From: Naasia lichenicola
GTDB lineage: Bacteria; Actinomycetota; Actinomycetes; Actinomycetales; Microbacteriaceae
DNA length: 64,000 nt
Reading direction: 5' to 3'
NCBI RefSeq assembly: GCF_004801885.1
Contig: NZ_SSSM01000005.1
Span: 310,001-374,000, forward strand
Shown here: positions 16,777 to 25,521 of the stretch, piece after piece
How the letters are laid out: the number at the start of each line of letters is the position of its first letter
How positions within the stretch are numbered: position 1 is the first letter of the stretch
Translations under genes and position numbers: made by a program
Notes under the pieces: model-generated
What the model saw: only the letters and a program-made list of their open reading frames with translations
The model's database searches: none
Told to the model about the DNA's origin: nothing

Positions 16777-17964
16777 TCAGGCGGCGTTGATGGTGAGCAC
16801 CCGGTCGGCGCCGACGGTGATCCGGTACGACACTTCGAAGGGCACGTCCTCGTCGAGGGTCGACGTCGTGCCGTCGAAAAGCGACTGGACCGGCACGCTG
16901 ATGTGCGCGGTGCCGATGGTGGCGGGGACATCCCACGACCCGTCGACGCCCGGATCGATCCGGATCTCGGGGTAGCCCACCATCGTCCACACCGGTGCGG
17001 CGAGCACTCGGTCCTCGATGGACTTGCCGAACGGGCAGGCGGCGGGCAGCAGCACCTGCTGGGTGACGCACTCGTCGAGGAATGCGTCGAGCTTTTCCTG
17101 CACATCGTCCACGAAAGCGGCGCTCGCGGTGACGGTCAGGGCGGCGGGCGCGGCATCCGGTCCGGTGACGACGACGTCGACCGGCTCTGCAGAGAAGTAC
17201 CGATCGTCGGCGCCCAGAGCGAGGATGGACGGCGTGAAGGCGGCAACCATGACGGAGCCGCCGGCTGCATCGGTGCTGGTGACGTCGACGGACGCTCCGT
17301 CGACGGTCAGGGAGTCGGCATTGCGAACGCCGATCTCCACCGGGACGATCGGGCTCGCCTGGAACGTCCAATCGTCGAAAAGACCGAACAGGGACGGCGC
17401 CTGCTCGACGGTGAAGGTGGACTCCCGCAGGGTGCCACCCATCCGATAGCCCATGACGATGCGGTGCACACCTCCGTCTCGGACCTCATCGGAGCGGAGC
17501 TGCACATCGCTGATCGAATCGAGGGCGCCCGGGGCCAGCGCAGCGGAGGACGTCCCCTGGGGACGGACGACTCCGGCCATGGACTCCGCGCTTCCCACGT
17601 CCCTCCGTTGAAGGGCGTCGAGGTAGCGCTCGACGAACCCGGACGCGCTGTACAGGCTGCCGTTGAGGGCGATCACGACCCCGACGAAGGCGAGCAGGAC
17701 GGCGAGGGTGAAGGCGAGCCACCGGCCGGGGCGCCCCGGAGGCCGCTCGTGGGGCGGCTCGATGGTCGGTTCAGCCGATGCGGACAGAACAGCAGGATCG
17801 AGCGGCGCGGTCCCCTCGTTCAGGTCATCGGCCGGGCTGGCGGTCGAGGTGTCGGTAGGCGACGCCGACGGCTGATCGCTGGAGGTTTCGGCGGATGGCA
17901 GCTCGACGGATGCGGCGGCTTCCCGGGTCGCCGAAGGAGCCTCCTCCGGCTGCGCCCCCTGCAT
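16777..17964 (-). CDS. Membrane-anchored protein with extracytoplasmic domain, unknown function
   Basis: The 395-residue product has an N-terminal stretch of about 90 residues rich in Ser, Pro, Thr and Glu. One membrane helix follows (WLAFTLAVLLAFVGVVIAL), then a C-terminal region of about 280 residues predicted to lie outside. That region is beta-rich and has two cysteines (ECVTQQVLLPAACPFGK) that could form a disulfide. I chose the ATG at 17964 because TAGGAT lies seven bases upstream. No family was recognised. The disordered N-terminus before a helix is typical of actinobacterial proteins with cytosolic Ser/Thr-rich tails that may be kinase targets. Confidence 0.7.
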   Translation of the reverse strand: MQGAQPEEAPSATREAAASVELPSAETSSDQPSASPTDTSTASPADDLNEGTAPLDPAVLSASAEPTIEPPHERPPGRPGRWLAFTLAVLLAFVGVVIALNGSLYSASGFVERYLDALQRRDVGSAESMAGVVRPQGTSSAALAPGALDSISDVQLRSDEVRDGGVHRIVMGYRMGGTLRESTFTVEQAPSLFGLFDDWTFQASPIVPVEIGVRNADSLTVDGASVDVTSTDAAGGSVMVAAFTPSILALGADDRYFSAEPVDVVVTGPDAAPAALTVTASAAFVDDVQEKLDAFLDECVTQQVLLPAACPFGKSIEDRVLAAPVWTMVGYPEIRIDPGVDGSWDVPATIGTAHISVPVQSLFDGTTSTLDEDVPFEVSYRITVGADRVLTINAA

Positions 17965-17971
17965 AGCGCCC

Positions 17972-17977
17972 ATCCTA
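17972..17977 (-). promoter_or_regulatory. -10 element (TAGGAT, minus strand)
   Basis: On the minus strand TAGGAT lies seven bases before the ATG at 17964. It faces away from the TACAGT element of the divergent helicase gene. Confidence 0.55.
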
Positions 17978-18011
17978 GGCAGGGCTTTGTCAGGGTGTCC
18001 GTCGCCGCGGC

Positions 18012-18017
18012 TACAGT
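18012..18017 (+). promoter_or_regulatory. -10 element (TACAGT) of helicase gene
   Basis: TACAGT ends eight bases before the ATG at 18026, consistent with a leaderless message. Confidence 0.55.
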
Positions 18018-18025
18018 GTTCGGAT

Positions 18026-19351
18026 ATGTCGACGACCCTGGCGCCCGAGCAGCAGGCGATCTTCGAGGCGATCGAGAGCACCCGCGAGCACATCTTCGTC
18101 ACGGGGCGCGCGGGGACCGGCAAGTCCACGCTGCTCAACCATCTGGCGTGGAGCACCGAGAAGCAGATCGTCATCTGCGCGCCGACGGGCGTCGCAGCGC
18201 TCAACGTCGGCGGCCAGACGATCCACTCGCTGTTCCGACTGCCGATCGGCATCATCGGCGACCAGGATCTGGAGCAGGACGCGCCGCTGCGCAAGCTCCT
18301 CGGCGCGATCGACACGGTCGTCATCGACGAGGTGTCCATGGTCAATGCCGATCTCATCGATGCGATCGACCGCTCGCTGCGGATAGCCCGGCAGCGCAAG
18401 GAGCCCTTCGGCGGCGTGCAGCTGGTGATGTTCGGGGATCCGTATCAGCTGCCGCCCGTGCCGGGCGACGGAGACGAGCGAGCGTTCTTCGCCGACAGGT
18501 ACGCGTCCATGTGGTTCTTCGACGCGAAGGTCTGGGAGTCGGCGCCGCTGACGGTCTACGAGCTGACCGACATCCACCGTCAGCATGACGACGAGTTTAA
18601 GGCCATGCTGACCGCCGTTCGGCACAACAGGGTCACGGCCGAGATCGCCGGGCACCTCAATGCGGCGGGAGCGCGTCCGGTGCCGGCCAACCCGCCGATC
18701 ACCCTCGCGACGCGCAACGACAGCGTCAACTCCATCAATGCCCGGGCGCTCGCCGCCCTGCCTGGCACCGTGAAGCGCTACAAGGCCGAAGTCAACGGAG
18801 AGTTCGGCGGCCGGGCCTTCCCCGCCGATGAGCTGCTCGAGCTGAAGCCGGGTGCGCATGTGATGTTCCTCCGCAACGACGCCGAGCACCGGTGGGTCAA
18901 CGGCACCGTCGGCGAGGTCACCCGCGTGAAGACGACATCGGTGATCGTCGATGTCGACGGCGAGGACTGGGAGGTGCCACGAGCATCCTGGGAGCGCAAC
19001 CGGTACACCTACTCGACCGCGACGAAGACGATCAAGAGAGATGTGGTGGCGGAGTTCCTCCAGTTCCCGCTCCGCCTGGCCTGGGCGGTGACCATCCACA
19101 AGTCGCAGGGCAAGACGTACGACGCGGCGGTGGTCGACCTTGGGGCTCGGGTCTTCGCGGCGGGTCAGACCTACGTCGCGCTCAGCCGGCTGCGCAGTCT
19201 GGACGGGCTCTACCTGAGCAGGCCGTTGCGGCCGCGAGACATCCTTGTGGATCAGGATGTCGTGCGCTTCATGCGCGGCGCGGTGCGGATCCGGCCCTCC
19301 GTCTCGCCGCTTCCCGTTCAGAGTCCAGCGGCAGGATCCTCTCCCCGCTGA
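18026..19351 (+). CDS. Pif1/RecD-like superfamily 1 DNA helicase
   Basis: The 441-residue protein is a compact SF1B helicase. It has Walker A GRAGTGKST, motif Ia ICAPTGVAALNVGG followed by QTIHSLFRLP, Walker B VVIDEVSMV, motif III MFGDPYQLPPV, and C-terminal motifs AVTIHKSQGKTYD and TYVALSRLRS. These match Pif1-like helicases, which act 5' to 3' on forks, G-quadruplexes or R-loops. The gene stands alone, with a -10 element eight bases before the ATG. An upstream in-frame start at 17987 is less likely. Confidence 0.9.
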   Translation: MSTTLAPEQQAIFEAIESTREHIFVTGRAGTGKSTLLNHLAWSTEKQIVICAPTGVAALNVGGQTIHSLFRLPIGIIGDQDLEQDAPLRKLLGAIDTVVIDEVSMVNADLIDAIDRSLRIARQRKEPFGGVQLVMFGDPYQLPPVPGDGDERAFFADRYASMWFFDAKVWESAPLTVYELTDIHRQHDDEFKAMLTAVRHNRVTAEIAGHLNAAGARPVPANPPITLATRNDSVNSINARALAALPGTVKRYKAEVNGEFGGRAFPADELLELKPGAHVMFLRNDAEHRWVNGTVGEVTRVKTTSVIVDVDGEDWEVPRASWERNRYTYSTATKTIKRDVVAEFLQFPLRLAWAVTIHKSQGKTYDAAVVDLGARVFAAGQTYVALSRLRSLDGLYLSRPLRPRDILVDQDVVRFMRGAVRIRPSVSPLPVQSPAAGSSPR

Positions 19352-19381
19352 ACGCTGTCGCCCTTCCGGGCGTGGCCGATC

Positions 19382-19981
19382 TCATTGGTCGGAGTGGCTG
19401 GCGGGCAGCTCGAGACGTTCGGACGGCCCGTGCGTCGCATGGGGGCCGTGCGAGGCCGCCATCCCTGCCGACGTGGTGCCCAACGCAGGCAGGACGAGCG
19501 CACTCATCGCGAATGCACCGATGACCAGGGGCACGGTGAAACTGCCGCCATGGGCTGGTCGCACCCGTGAGGCAGGTCGATGTCGGAGCAGGACTGCAGC
19601 GCCGATGGCCACGGCGAGATCGAGCAGTGCCGCGAGTGCGAGAGCCGGAAAAGGCAGGGTTCCCGGAGATCTGGAGAGCCCGAGCAGTGCGATCAGCCAC
19701 ACCCCGATCGGCACGAGGGCGAGAGGAGGCACCGCGCGGGCCAGCGGGAGGGAGACGCGAGCGATGGCGAACCCAGCCCAGACCAGCTCGGCGGCACCGC
19801 ACGCGGCGAAGGCGATCGCCACGGGGAGGTCCGCACCGGCTGCCACCGCGAGATGCAGCAGCCCGGCGCCCAGCGCCGCTATGGCGAGCTGGACGCGGAA
19901 TGCCGTGCTCACGACGGGGTGCTCGTGCCGCGGCGTTCGGAAGGCTGTGTCCGCCGCTGCGCCTCGCATCTCTGTCTTCAT
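19382..19981 (-). CDS. Multi-pass membrane protein with His-rich C-terminus
   Basis: The 199-residue protein has about five to six hydrophobic segments. Its C-terminal tail contains ASHGPHATHGPSE and a terminal SHSDQ, which could bind metal. No family was recognised. It lies 24 bases downstream of the DUF4383-like gene on the same strand and is probably cotranscribed with it. Confidence 0.65.
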   Translation of the reverse strand: MKTEMRGAAADTAFRTPRHEHPVVSTAFRVQLAIAALGAGLLHLAVAAGADLPVAIAFAACGAAELVWAGFAIARVSLPLARAVPPLALVPIGVWLIALLGLSRSPGTLPFPALALAALLDLAVAIGAAVLLRHRPASRVRPAHGGSFTVPLVIGAFAMSALVLPALGTTSAGMAASHGPHATHGPSERLELPASHSDQ

Positions 19982-20004
19982 GGCGGAGGCCGGTGAACCG
20001 AGAG

Positions 20005-20454
20005 TCAGGCCGCGGTCGCGGGGAGTGATCGGGTGGCCTTGTCCGCGCCCAGTGCTGCTCCGCCGAGGATCACGGCACTGCCCAGATGCAGGAAGTGATC
20101 GGGCATGTTGAGAGCGAGGAAATTGAGACTCGAGTTCGGATCCGCCGCGAGGAAGAAGCCGACGATGCCGAGGGCGAGATAGGCGACGCCCACGATGCCG
20201 TTGGTCGCACGTGCAGCTCGCACGTCGGAGATCCCGGCGATCAGCAGCGCCGCGCCGATTAGCAGATGAGCGGCGTTGTGCAACGGGTTCACCTCGAAGA
20301 TGCCGAGGATCAGCCCGCCATTCGGCGAGATGAACGAGACACCGCTCGTGTAGGCGAAGCCGAGGAATCCGACCAGCAGGTAGACCGCGCCGAAGACGGT
20401 GCCGATGAGGCGGTTGGGTGATTGTCGAATCGAGATGCTGCTTGTCGTGCTCAT
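20005..20454 (-). CDS. DUF4383-like membrane protein
   Basis: The 149-residue protein has four predicted membrane helices. It shows the pattern common to DUF4383 proteins: a first-helix IGTVFGAVYLLVGFLGF, then FEVNPLHNAAHLLIGAALL, and a last-helix DHFLHLGSAVIL. Function is unknown. The conserved histidines beside helices (HNAAHL, HFLH) are a family feature. It is divergent from the ferritin-like gene. Confidence 0.85.
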   Translation of the reverse strand: MSTTSSISIRQSPNRLIGTVFGAVYLLVGFLGFAYTSGVSFISPNGGLILGIFEVNPLHNAAHLLIGAALLIAGISDVRAARATNGIVGVAYLALGIVGFFLAADPNSSLNFLALNMPDHFLHLGSAVILGGAALGADKATRSLPATAA

Positions 20455-20589
20455 GGGACTCCGCCTTTCCTGCGTCGACGGGTGATCACCCGCTCAATTC
20501 ATTCGACACCGCAGATGTTTCGGATTGGCGCGCACTCGGGGGCGTGAAAAGCACACGGATCGGGGGCTCGGCCGAATCGCGCCGGATCA

Positions 20590-20704
20590 AGCTGTCAATC
20601 AGCTGATATTGGGTCAGATGCCCCCCTGAAGAGGGCATATGTTTGCCGACGTCAAGGATGCGATCTGGGACGCATCGTTTCTTTGAACCCGATGGAGACG
20701 TCTC
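20590..20704 (+). promoter_or_regulatory. Inverted-repeat-rich leader of the ferritin-like gene
   Basis: Four palindromes occur in about 115 bases: AGCTG-TCAAT-CAGCT (20590-20604), ATGCCC...GGGCAT (20618-20638), GATGCG...CGCATC (20657-20676) and GAGACGTCTC (20695-20704). The last includes the ribosome binding site and ends one base before the ATG. They may be operators or leader hairpins. Confidence 0.45.
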
Positions 20705-20705
20705 A

Positions 20706-21665
20706 ATGTTCGACCAGACCTTTATCCGTGGTGCCATCGCGCGAAGCGCGGAGACACAGATGGACCGCCGCAAGATGCTGATCGCCACCGGCATCGCCGG
20801 CCTCGGCGTGGGCGCAGCCGCACTCGGCTCCGCGGCCCCCGCCTCGGCCGCCGAGGCCGCAGCTGCTGCACCCGCGATCAGCGATGGATCGGTGCTCAAC
20901 TTCGCGCTGAACCTCGAGTACCTGGAGGCGGAGTTCTACCTCCGTGCAACGACAGGCAAGGGGCTCGCCGACAACATGATCGGCGGCAAGGGCACGCCCG
21001 GCGGCGTGACCGGTGGATCCCAGGTGCCGTTCAAGACCCCGGCGATCAGGAAGTACGCCGAGGAGATTGCGAAGGATGAGTCTCGCCACGTCGCCTTCCT
21101 CCGCGGTGCCCTGGGAAGCGCTGCTGTGGCGCGACCGGCAATCGATCTGCAGGCCAGCTTCAACGCTGCGGCCACCGCAGCTGGCCTCATCAAGGCAGGC
21201 GGGACCTTCAACCCGTTCGCCGATGAGACCAGCTTCCTGCTCGGTGCCTTCATCTTCGAAGATGTCGGAGTGACCGCCTACAAGGGCGCGGCGCCATTCA
21301 TCTCCAACAAGGCGTACCTCGAAGCAGCCGCCGGGATCCTCGCGGTCGAGGCTTACCATGCCGCGATCATCCGAACGAATCTCTACAACCTCGGCCTATT
21401 CGATCAGGCGAAGGCGATCTCGATTGCTCGCGAGAGCCTCGACGGCCCGAAGGACCTGGACCAGGGCCTCACCAGGGACGGCGGAATGGCCAACATCGTC
21501 CCCACGGATGACAACGGAATCGCTTTCAGCCGCACCCCCGGTCAGGTTCTGAACATCGTCTTCTTGAACCCCAAGCCCGTGAAGTCCGGCGGCTTCTTCC
21601 CCGCCGGAGTCAACGGCGACATCACGACCAGCGACAACAGCGTCACCAACGCGCCCGTCTACTGA
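20706..21665 (+). CDS. Tat-exported ferritin-like domain protein
   Basis: The 319-residue protein has a twin-arginine-type leader ([22 protein letters not shown], ending PASAAEA) that begins about 18 residues after the start. This suggests export in folded form. The mature part is a four-helix ferritin-like domain with probable carboxylate and His ligands in [33 protein letters not shown] and [12 protein letters not shown] beta-rich tail follows. The family (Ferritin_2-like) is widespread in actinobacteria, and its metal and substrate are not known. A strong hairpin terminator follows. Codon use looks slightly less GC-extreme than its neighbours, by eye only. Confidence 0.85.
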   Translation: MFDQTFIRGAIARSAETQMDRRKMLIATGIAGLGVGAAALGSAAPASAAEAAAAAPAISDGSVLNFALNLEYLEAEFYLRATTGKGLADNMIGGKGTPGGVTGGSQVPFKTPAIRKYAEEIAKDESRHVAFLRGALGSAAVARPAIDLQASFNAAATAAGLIKAGGTFNPFADETSFLLGAFIFEDVGVTAYKGAAPFISNKAYLEAAAGILAVEAYHAAIIRTNLYNLGLFDQAKAISIARESLDGPKDLDQGLTRDGGMANIVPTDDNGIAFSRTPGQVLNIVFLNPKPVKSGGFFPAGVNGDITTSDNSVTNAPVY

Positions 21666-21673
21666 TCGCAATG

Positions 21674-21708
21674 CGAATGGCCCGTCCTCTTCGAGGGCGG
21701 GCCATTCG
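21674..21708 (+). terminator. Intrinsic terminator after ferritin-like gene
   Basis: A 16-pair stem with one G-U pair (CGAATGGCCCGTCCTC against GAGGGCGGGCCATTCG) and a three-base loop starts nine bases after the stop. Confidence 0.85.
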
Positions 21709-21775
21709 TCATTGTCGGTCTCAATCCAGATGAGACTTCTCACGAACGCTGAGACCGCCAATTCCGGGCTGAGGA

Positions 21776-21812
21776 ACGAGAGAGCCACTTGAGCTTCGGG
21801 TGGCTCTCTCGT
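21776..21812. terminator. Second perfect hairpin in the same intergenic region
   Basis: ACGAGAGAGCCAC (21776-21788) and GTGGCTCTCTCGT (21800-21812) form a perfect 13-pair stem with an 11-base loop. It lies between the ferritin-like gene and the convergent AraC gene. The remaining 100 bases to 21911 hold nothing I recognise. Confidence 0.75.
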
Positions 21813-21911
21813 CGTGTTTGAGACGGTGAACGCGCGCTGACTCAGGTGATGGCCGAGGACCTGCTTTCAGCCGCGGACGGTCGTGCCGCCGCCGCAACGG
21901 ACCTCTGATGA

Positions 21912-22778
21912 TCAGTTGCGCTCTACGGGCAGCCAGAGCTCGGTGGTCGCGGTGCTGAAGTCGGCCGAGCGATCGAGGACCGCGACGAGTGACGGGCCGG
22001 GGCGAAGCCTCCACGGGTTGGAGGGGAACCAGTCGGTAGCGGTGGCGGCCCAAGTCTCCTGAAGGGCGGCGGGATAGTCGCCCTCTGTGCGGAACACGGC
22101 CCACTCCCCGGCCGGTTCCTCGATGATGTCGAGGTCGTCGGGCGCGGCTGTCCCGGCATCTACGGCGACGCCGTGCAGGTAGGTGAGCTCAGAGCCCTCC
22201 GTGTAGTCGGGATCGACGTCGGCGCTGACGGCCAGCAGGCCGCGAGGTTCGGTGTTGCTCAGTGCCTTGAGCCTGTTGTGCTCCGCCGCGGGAAGCGACG
22301 CGATGTGCTGCTGGATGTGCGGATTGACCCCTTCGTGGATCAGCGGCACGCGAGTTGCGTGCCCTACGAGGCGGAATGCCGGTCGGTCGGCGATACGGGT
22401 GTTCATGACAGTGCTCCCTTCGACGGTCAGGCGGAACCTGAGCCGTGGTTGTGTTCGAAGGGGGCCGCCATCCCGGCGCACATCGCCCGGGGCGACGCCA
22501 TGCACCGCTCGAAACGCTCTCCCGAACGCCTCCGTCGAGCCGTAGCCGTAGCGCACCGCGATCGTCAGCAGGTCATCGTCCCCGAGCAGATCGGCGCCGG
22601 CTACGCTCATGCGCCGTCGGCGGACATACTCGGACAGCGGCATCCCTGCCAGCGACGAGAACATCCGCCGGAGATGGTACTCCGTCGTGCCCAGGCCGCT
22701 GGCGAGGCTGCCGACATCGAGCTCGTCGGTGAGGTGATCCTCGACGAGCTCGACGACTTGGTTGAGAGCTGAGATCAC
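21912..22778 (-). CDS. AraC-family regulator with GyrI-like effector domain
   Basis: The 288-residue protein starts with an AraC-type double helix-turn-helix (LVEDHLTDELDVGSLASGLG, then SEYVRRRRMSVAGADLL and RYGYGSTEAFGRAFRAVHG). A C-terminal GyrI/Rob-like domain of about 155 residues follows (FRLVGHATRVPLIHEG...WAVFRTEGDYPAALQETW), which usually binds small cationic or hydrophobic compounds. Such proteins regulate efflux or stress genes. The GTG at 22778 is preceded by GAAGGAGGGGCC, a very strong ribosome binding site. No obvious target gene is adjacent. Confidence 0.9.
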   Translation of the reverse strand: MISALNQVVELVEDHLTDELDVGSLASGLGTTEYHLRRMFSSLAGMPLSEYVRRRRMSVAGADLLGDDDLLTIAVRYGYGSTEAFGRAFRAVHGVAPGDVRRDGGPLRTQPRLRFRLTVEGSTVMNTRIADRPAFRLVGHATRVPLIHEGVNPHIQQHIASLPAAEHNRLKALSNTEPRGLLAVSADVDPDYTEGSELTYLHGVAVDAGTAAPDDLDIIEEPAGEWAVFRTEGDYPAALQETWAATATDWFPSNPWRLRPGPSLVAVLDRSADFSTATTELWLPVERN

Positions 22779-23027
22779 GGCCCCTCCTTCGCATCGATCC
22801 TTCTCGGGATGCGTCACCCGCACCCGATGATCCTGGACCGATCCGATATGCCGCGGTAGCAACGGAGCCGAAGGCCTCTACGCCAAGTCGTCATGAACCC
22901 GCCTCGGAGCTGTGGCTGGTCTCACCGGCCGCCCGTAGGGGTGGATGACTCCTCCGCGCGCATGTGCGCTGCGAGGAATCTCATCCGCGCTGAGAACTGA
23001 CAATTCGTCATGTCCTGCTGCGATGGG

Positions 23028-23098
23028 AGCGGATGACGGGAATCGAACCCGCGCTATCAGCTTGGGAAGCTGAAGTTCTGCCATTGAACTACATCCGC
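23028..23098 (-). tRNA. tRNA-Gly (anticodon CCC)
   Basis: The 71-base minus-strand sequence folds as a cloverleaf. The acceptor stem pairs GCGGATG with CATCCGC (discriminator T). The D-arm is GTTCAATGGCAGAAC and the anticodon arm is TCAGC-TTCCCAA-GCTGA. The T-loop is TTCGATT. The anticodon CCC reads GGG. CCA is not encoded. The 249 bases upstream to 22779 contain no gene I can support. Confidence 0.95.
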
Positions 23099-23197
23099 GC
23101 AACGCGCATCCCGGACCTCTGAGAGGTCGTCGAGGCGAGCGGAATCCATCCTACGACGCCTGCCGTCCTCCCCGCGGTGCGGCCGCCGACGCCCGGC

Positions 23198-23203
23198 TAG
23201 GGT
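23198..23203 (+). promoter_or_regulatory. -10 element (TAGGGT) of dcd
   Basis: TAGGGT ends six bases before the GTG of dcd, fitting a leaderless transcript. Confidence 0.6.
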
Positions 23204-23209
23204 TGCACT

Positions 23210-23815
23210 GTGCTGCTCTCCGACCGCGACATCCGCACCGAGATCGAGTCGGGGCGGATCGGACTCGATCCCTATCAGGCCGACCTCATCCAGCCGTCGA
23301 GCTTCGACGTGCGGCTCGATCGCTACTTCCGGCTCTTCGACAACCACAAGTACCCGTTCATCGATCCTGCCGAGGATCAGCCCGAGCTGACGCGGCTCGT
23401 GGAGGCCAAGGCGGACCAGCCGTTCATCCTGCATCCCGGCGAGTTCGTCCTCGGATCGACCTTCGAGCTCATCACCCTGCCCGACGACATCGCCGCACGC
23501 CTCGAGGGCAAGAGCTCGCTCGGGCGACTGGGCCTGCTCACCCATTCGACAGCTGGCTTCATCGATCCCGGCTTCTCCGGGCACGTCACCCTGGAGCTGA
23601 GCAATGTGGCGACCCTGCCCATCAAGCTGTGGCCCGGGATGAAGATCGGCCAGCTCTGCTTCTTCCGGCTCAGCTCGCCGGCCGAGCACCCCTACGGGTC
23701 CGGCCAGTACCTCTCTCGCTACCTCGGGCAGCGCGGCCCGACCGCCTCGCGCTCGCACCTCAACTTCCACCGCACCGACGTCTCGACGACCGACGCGGGA
23801 CACGTAGGCGGCTGA
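23210..23815 (+). CDS. dcd: dCTP deaminase
   Basis: The enzyme deaminates dCTP on the way to dTTP. It belongs to the dUTPase-like trimer fold. Visible blocks are [17 protein letters not shown] at the N-terminus, [11 protein letters not shown], and the catalytic-site region [12 protein letters not shown] followed by [21 protein letters not shown]. Actinobacterial homologues include the bifunctional, dUMP-forming kind, and the 201-residue length fits either form. The GTG start follows TAGGGT at leaderless spacing. Confidence 0.95.
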   Translation: MLLSDRDIRTEIESGRIGLDPYQADLIQPSSFDVRLDRYFRLFDNHKYPFIDPAEDQPELTRLVEAKADQPFILHPGEFVLGSTFELITLPDDIAARLEGKSSLGRLGLLTHSTAGFIDPGFSGHVTLELSNVATLPIKLWPGMKIGQLCFFRLSSPAEHPYGSGQYLSRYLGQRGPTASRSHLNFHRTDVSTTDAGHVGG

Positions 23816-23837
23816 GCCGCCAGAACACGACCGAGTC

Positions 23838-23883
23838 GCCCAGTTCTGCCGCCTGAGAGCGCACGCAAGCGGCAGAACTGGGC
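23838..23883. repeat. Dispersed palindromic repeat, copy B
   Basis: The arms GCCCAGTTCTGCCGC (23838-23852) and GCGGCAGAACTGGGC (23869-23883) pair perfectly over 15 bases. The loop contains GAGCGC, as in copies A and C. It lies between the convergent ends of dcd and idi and may act as a two-way terminator. Confidence 0.88.
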
Positions 23884-23891
23884 AAGTCGCG

Positions 23892-24428
23892 TCAGCGAGC
23901 GGCGGATGCCGCCTCGAGGAGCGGCAGCTGCAGGGCCAGCCACGGGCTGAAGGCGAACGGGATCGCCGACACTGCCACCGCCAGCTCGCGCTCATCCACC
24001 CAATGCCAGTCCATGACCTCGTCGGGCTCTGGCGAGACGGTGCCGACCGCACGAGCACGGAACACCGGGCAGATCTCGTGCTCGACGATGCCCGAGGCGT
24101 CCACGGCGCGATACCGGAAGGACGGCAGCACCAGCTCGAGGTCCGTGAGCTCGACGCCGAGCTCGTCGCGGGCCCGCCGGATGACTGCCCCCTCGAGGTC
24201 TTCACCGGGACCGGGATGACCGCAGAACGAGTTGGTCCAGACACCGGGCCAGGTCAGCTTCGCCAGCGATCGACGGGTGACGAGAAGTCGCCCCTCGTCG
24301 TCGCTGACGTGGCAGGAGAAGGCCAGGTGCAGAGGTGTCGCACGGTCGTGGACCGTCGCTTTGGGGGCGCTCCCGATGGGGGCGCCGTCGTCGTCGACCA
24401 GCACCACCAGCTCTTGTTCGGCTGACAT
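23892..24428 (-). CDS. idi: Isopentenyl-diphosphate delta-isomerase, type I
   Basis: Idi converts IPP to DMAPP and so primes isoprenoid synthesis. The 178-residue Nudix-fold protein has the catalytic Cys in TNSFCGHPGPGE and the Glu-bearing Nudix-like stretch AVIRRARDELGVEL. The C-terminal EPDEVMDWHWVD is also typical. It starts at 24428, 28 bases from the start of crtE on the other strand, so it belongs functionally with the carotenoid genes. Confidence 0.95.
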   Translation of the reverse strand: MSAEQELVVLVDDDGAPIGSAPKATVHDRATPLHLAFSCHVSDDEGRLLVTRRSLAKLTWPGVWTNSFCGHPGPGEDLEGAVIRRARDELGVELTDLELVLPSFRYRAVDASGIVEHEICPVFRARAVGTVSPEPDEVMDWHWVDERELAVAVSAIPFAFSPWLALQLPLLEAASAAR

Positions 24429-24456
24429 ATTCCCCGCGTGTGTAACACTGACAACT
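24429..24456. promoter_or_regulatory. 28-bp divergent promoter region, idi / crtE
   Basis: Only 28 bases separate the two start codons. They hold the palindrome GTGT-GTA-ACAC (24438-24448) and TAACAC (24443-24448), a possible -10 for crtE at leaderless spacing. A regulator bound here would control precursor supply and pigment synthesis together. In Corynebacterium a MarR-type regulator (CrtR) acts on crtE; no such gene is adjacent here. Confidence 0.5.
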
Positions 24457-25521
24457 GTGGATGCGTCGGACAGTCGAGGCGTCGTCGCCGAACGGCTCGG
24501 ACGCGTCGATGAAGTCCTCGAACGCTTCTTCAGCCTAATGCGGGGGCGCGCATCCGGGGTCTCCGCCGAATACGGAGCGCTCTGGGATGCTCTCGCGTCC
24601 AGCACGCTCGGGGGCAAGAGATTCCGCCCCCGTCTGGTTCTCTGCGCTCACATCGGCTGTGGCGGAGTGCGTGACGACGCTGCAGCGCATGTGGCCGCCG
24701 CCTTCGAGCTCCTGCACACCGCCCTCATCGTGCACGACGACGTGATCGATCGAGACTTCACCCGGCGCGGGATGCCCAACGTGTCCGGCAGCTATCGCGA
24801 TCGTGCCGCGACTGCCGGCATCCCCATTCCCGTGGCCGAGCATCGCGGAATGTCGACCGCGATCATCGCGGGCGACCTCGCCCTCTTCAACGCCTACCGC
24901 CTGATAGACCGCAGCGGCGCGGAGGGGGCCCTCCGCGCTCGGCTCCTCGACCTGATGGACGAGGCGCTCTTCGCCTCCGCCGCCGGCGAGCTGCTCGACG
25001 TCGAGTTCTCCGTGTCACGCGAGATCCCAGCAGTGGAGCAGATCGTGCAGATGGAGCGACTCAAGACGGCGGCGTACACCTTCGAGGCGCCGCTCAAGGC
25101 GGGAGCCGCGCTGGCGGACGCCTCCTCGTCGCTCCAGGAGCTTCTCGGCGAGTTCGGCCGCGATCTGGGCATCGCGTACCAGGCCACCGACGACCTGCTC
25201 GGTGTCTTCGGCGACGAGTCGCTCACGGGCAAGACCGCCCTGGGGGACCTCCGCGAGGGCAAGAGCACCGTGCCGATCGCGTTCGCCGCGACCACCGGCC
25301 TGTGGCCTCAGATCGCCCCGTTCGTCGGCAAGGGCGACCTCACCCGGGAAGAAGCCGACCACGCACGGGAGCTGCTCGTCGCCTGCGGCGCCGAGGTGTT
25401 CACACGGGGCCTCGCCTCACGGACCGCGGCGGAGGCCGCCGCGCGGCTCGACGACATGCCCGCGAAGCTGGCCGAGGAGCTGCGGCCCGTCCTCATCGCG
25501 ACGCTGGATCGCACCCGATGA
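24457..25521 (+). CDS. crtE: Polyprenyl (geranylgeranyl) diphosphate synthase
   Basis: The enzyme makes GGPP, the C20 precursor of phytoene. The 354-residue trans-prenyltransferase has the first Asp-rich region in HTALIVHDDVIDRD and the second in YQATDDLLGVFGD. GGKRFRPRL precedes them, as is typical. I chose the GTG at 24457, close behind the divergent idi gene. It overlaps crtB by four bases and opens the carotenoid operon. Confidence 0.93.
   Translation: MDASDSRGVVAERLGRVDEVLERFFSLMRGRASGVSAEYGALWDALASSTLGGKRFRPRLVLCAHIGCGGVRDDAAAHVAAAFELLHTALIVHDDVIDRDFTRRGMPNVSGSYRDRAATAGIPIPVAEHRGMSTAIIAGDLALFNAYRLIDRSGAEGALRARLLDLMDEALFASAAGELLDVEFSVSREIPAVEQIVQMERLKTAAYTFEAPLKAGAALADASSSLQELLGEFGRDLGIAYQATDDLLGVFGDESLTGKTALGDLREGKSTVPIAFAATTGLWPQIAPFVGKGDLTREEADHARELLVACGAEVFTRGLASRTAAEAAARLDDMPAKLAEELRPVLIATLDRTR

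Noticed and set aside
21848-21907. Short frame (19 codons) before the AraC gene
   Set aside because: It is too short, has no ribosome binding site and no similarity that I recognise.
23028-23098. tRNA-Gly as an integration site for a genomic island
   Set aside because: No duplicated tRNA end, integrase or island-like gene content was found on either side.
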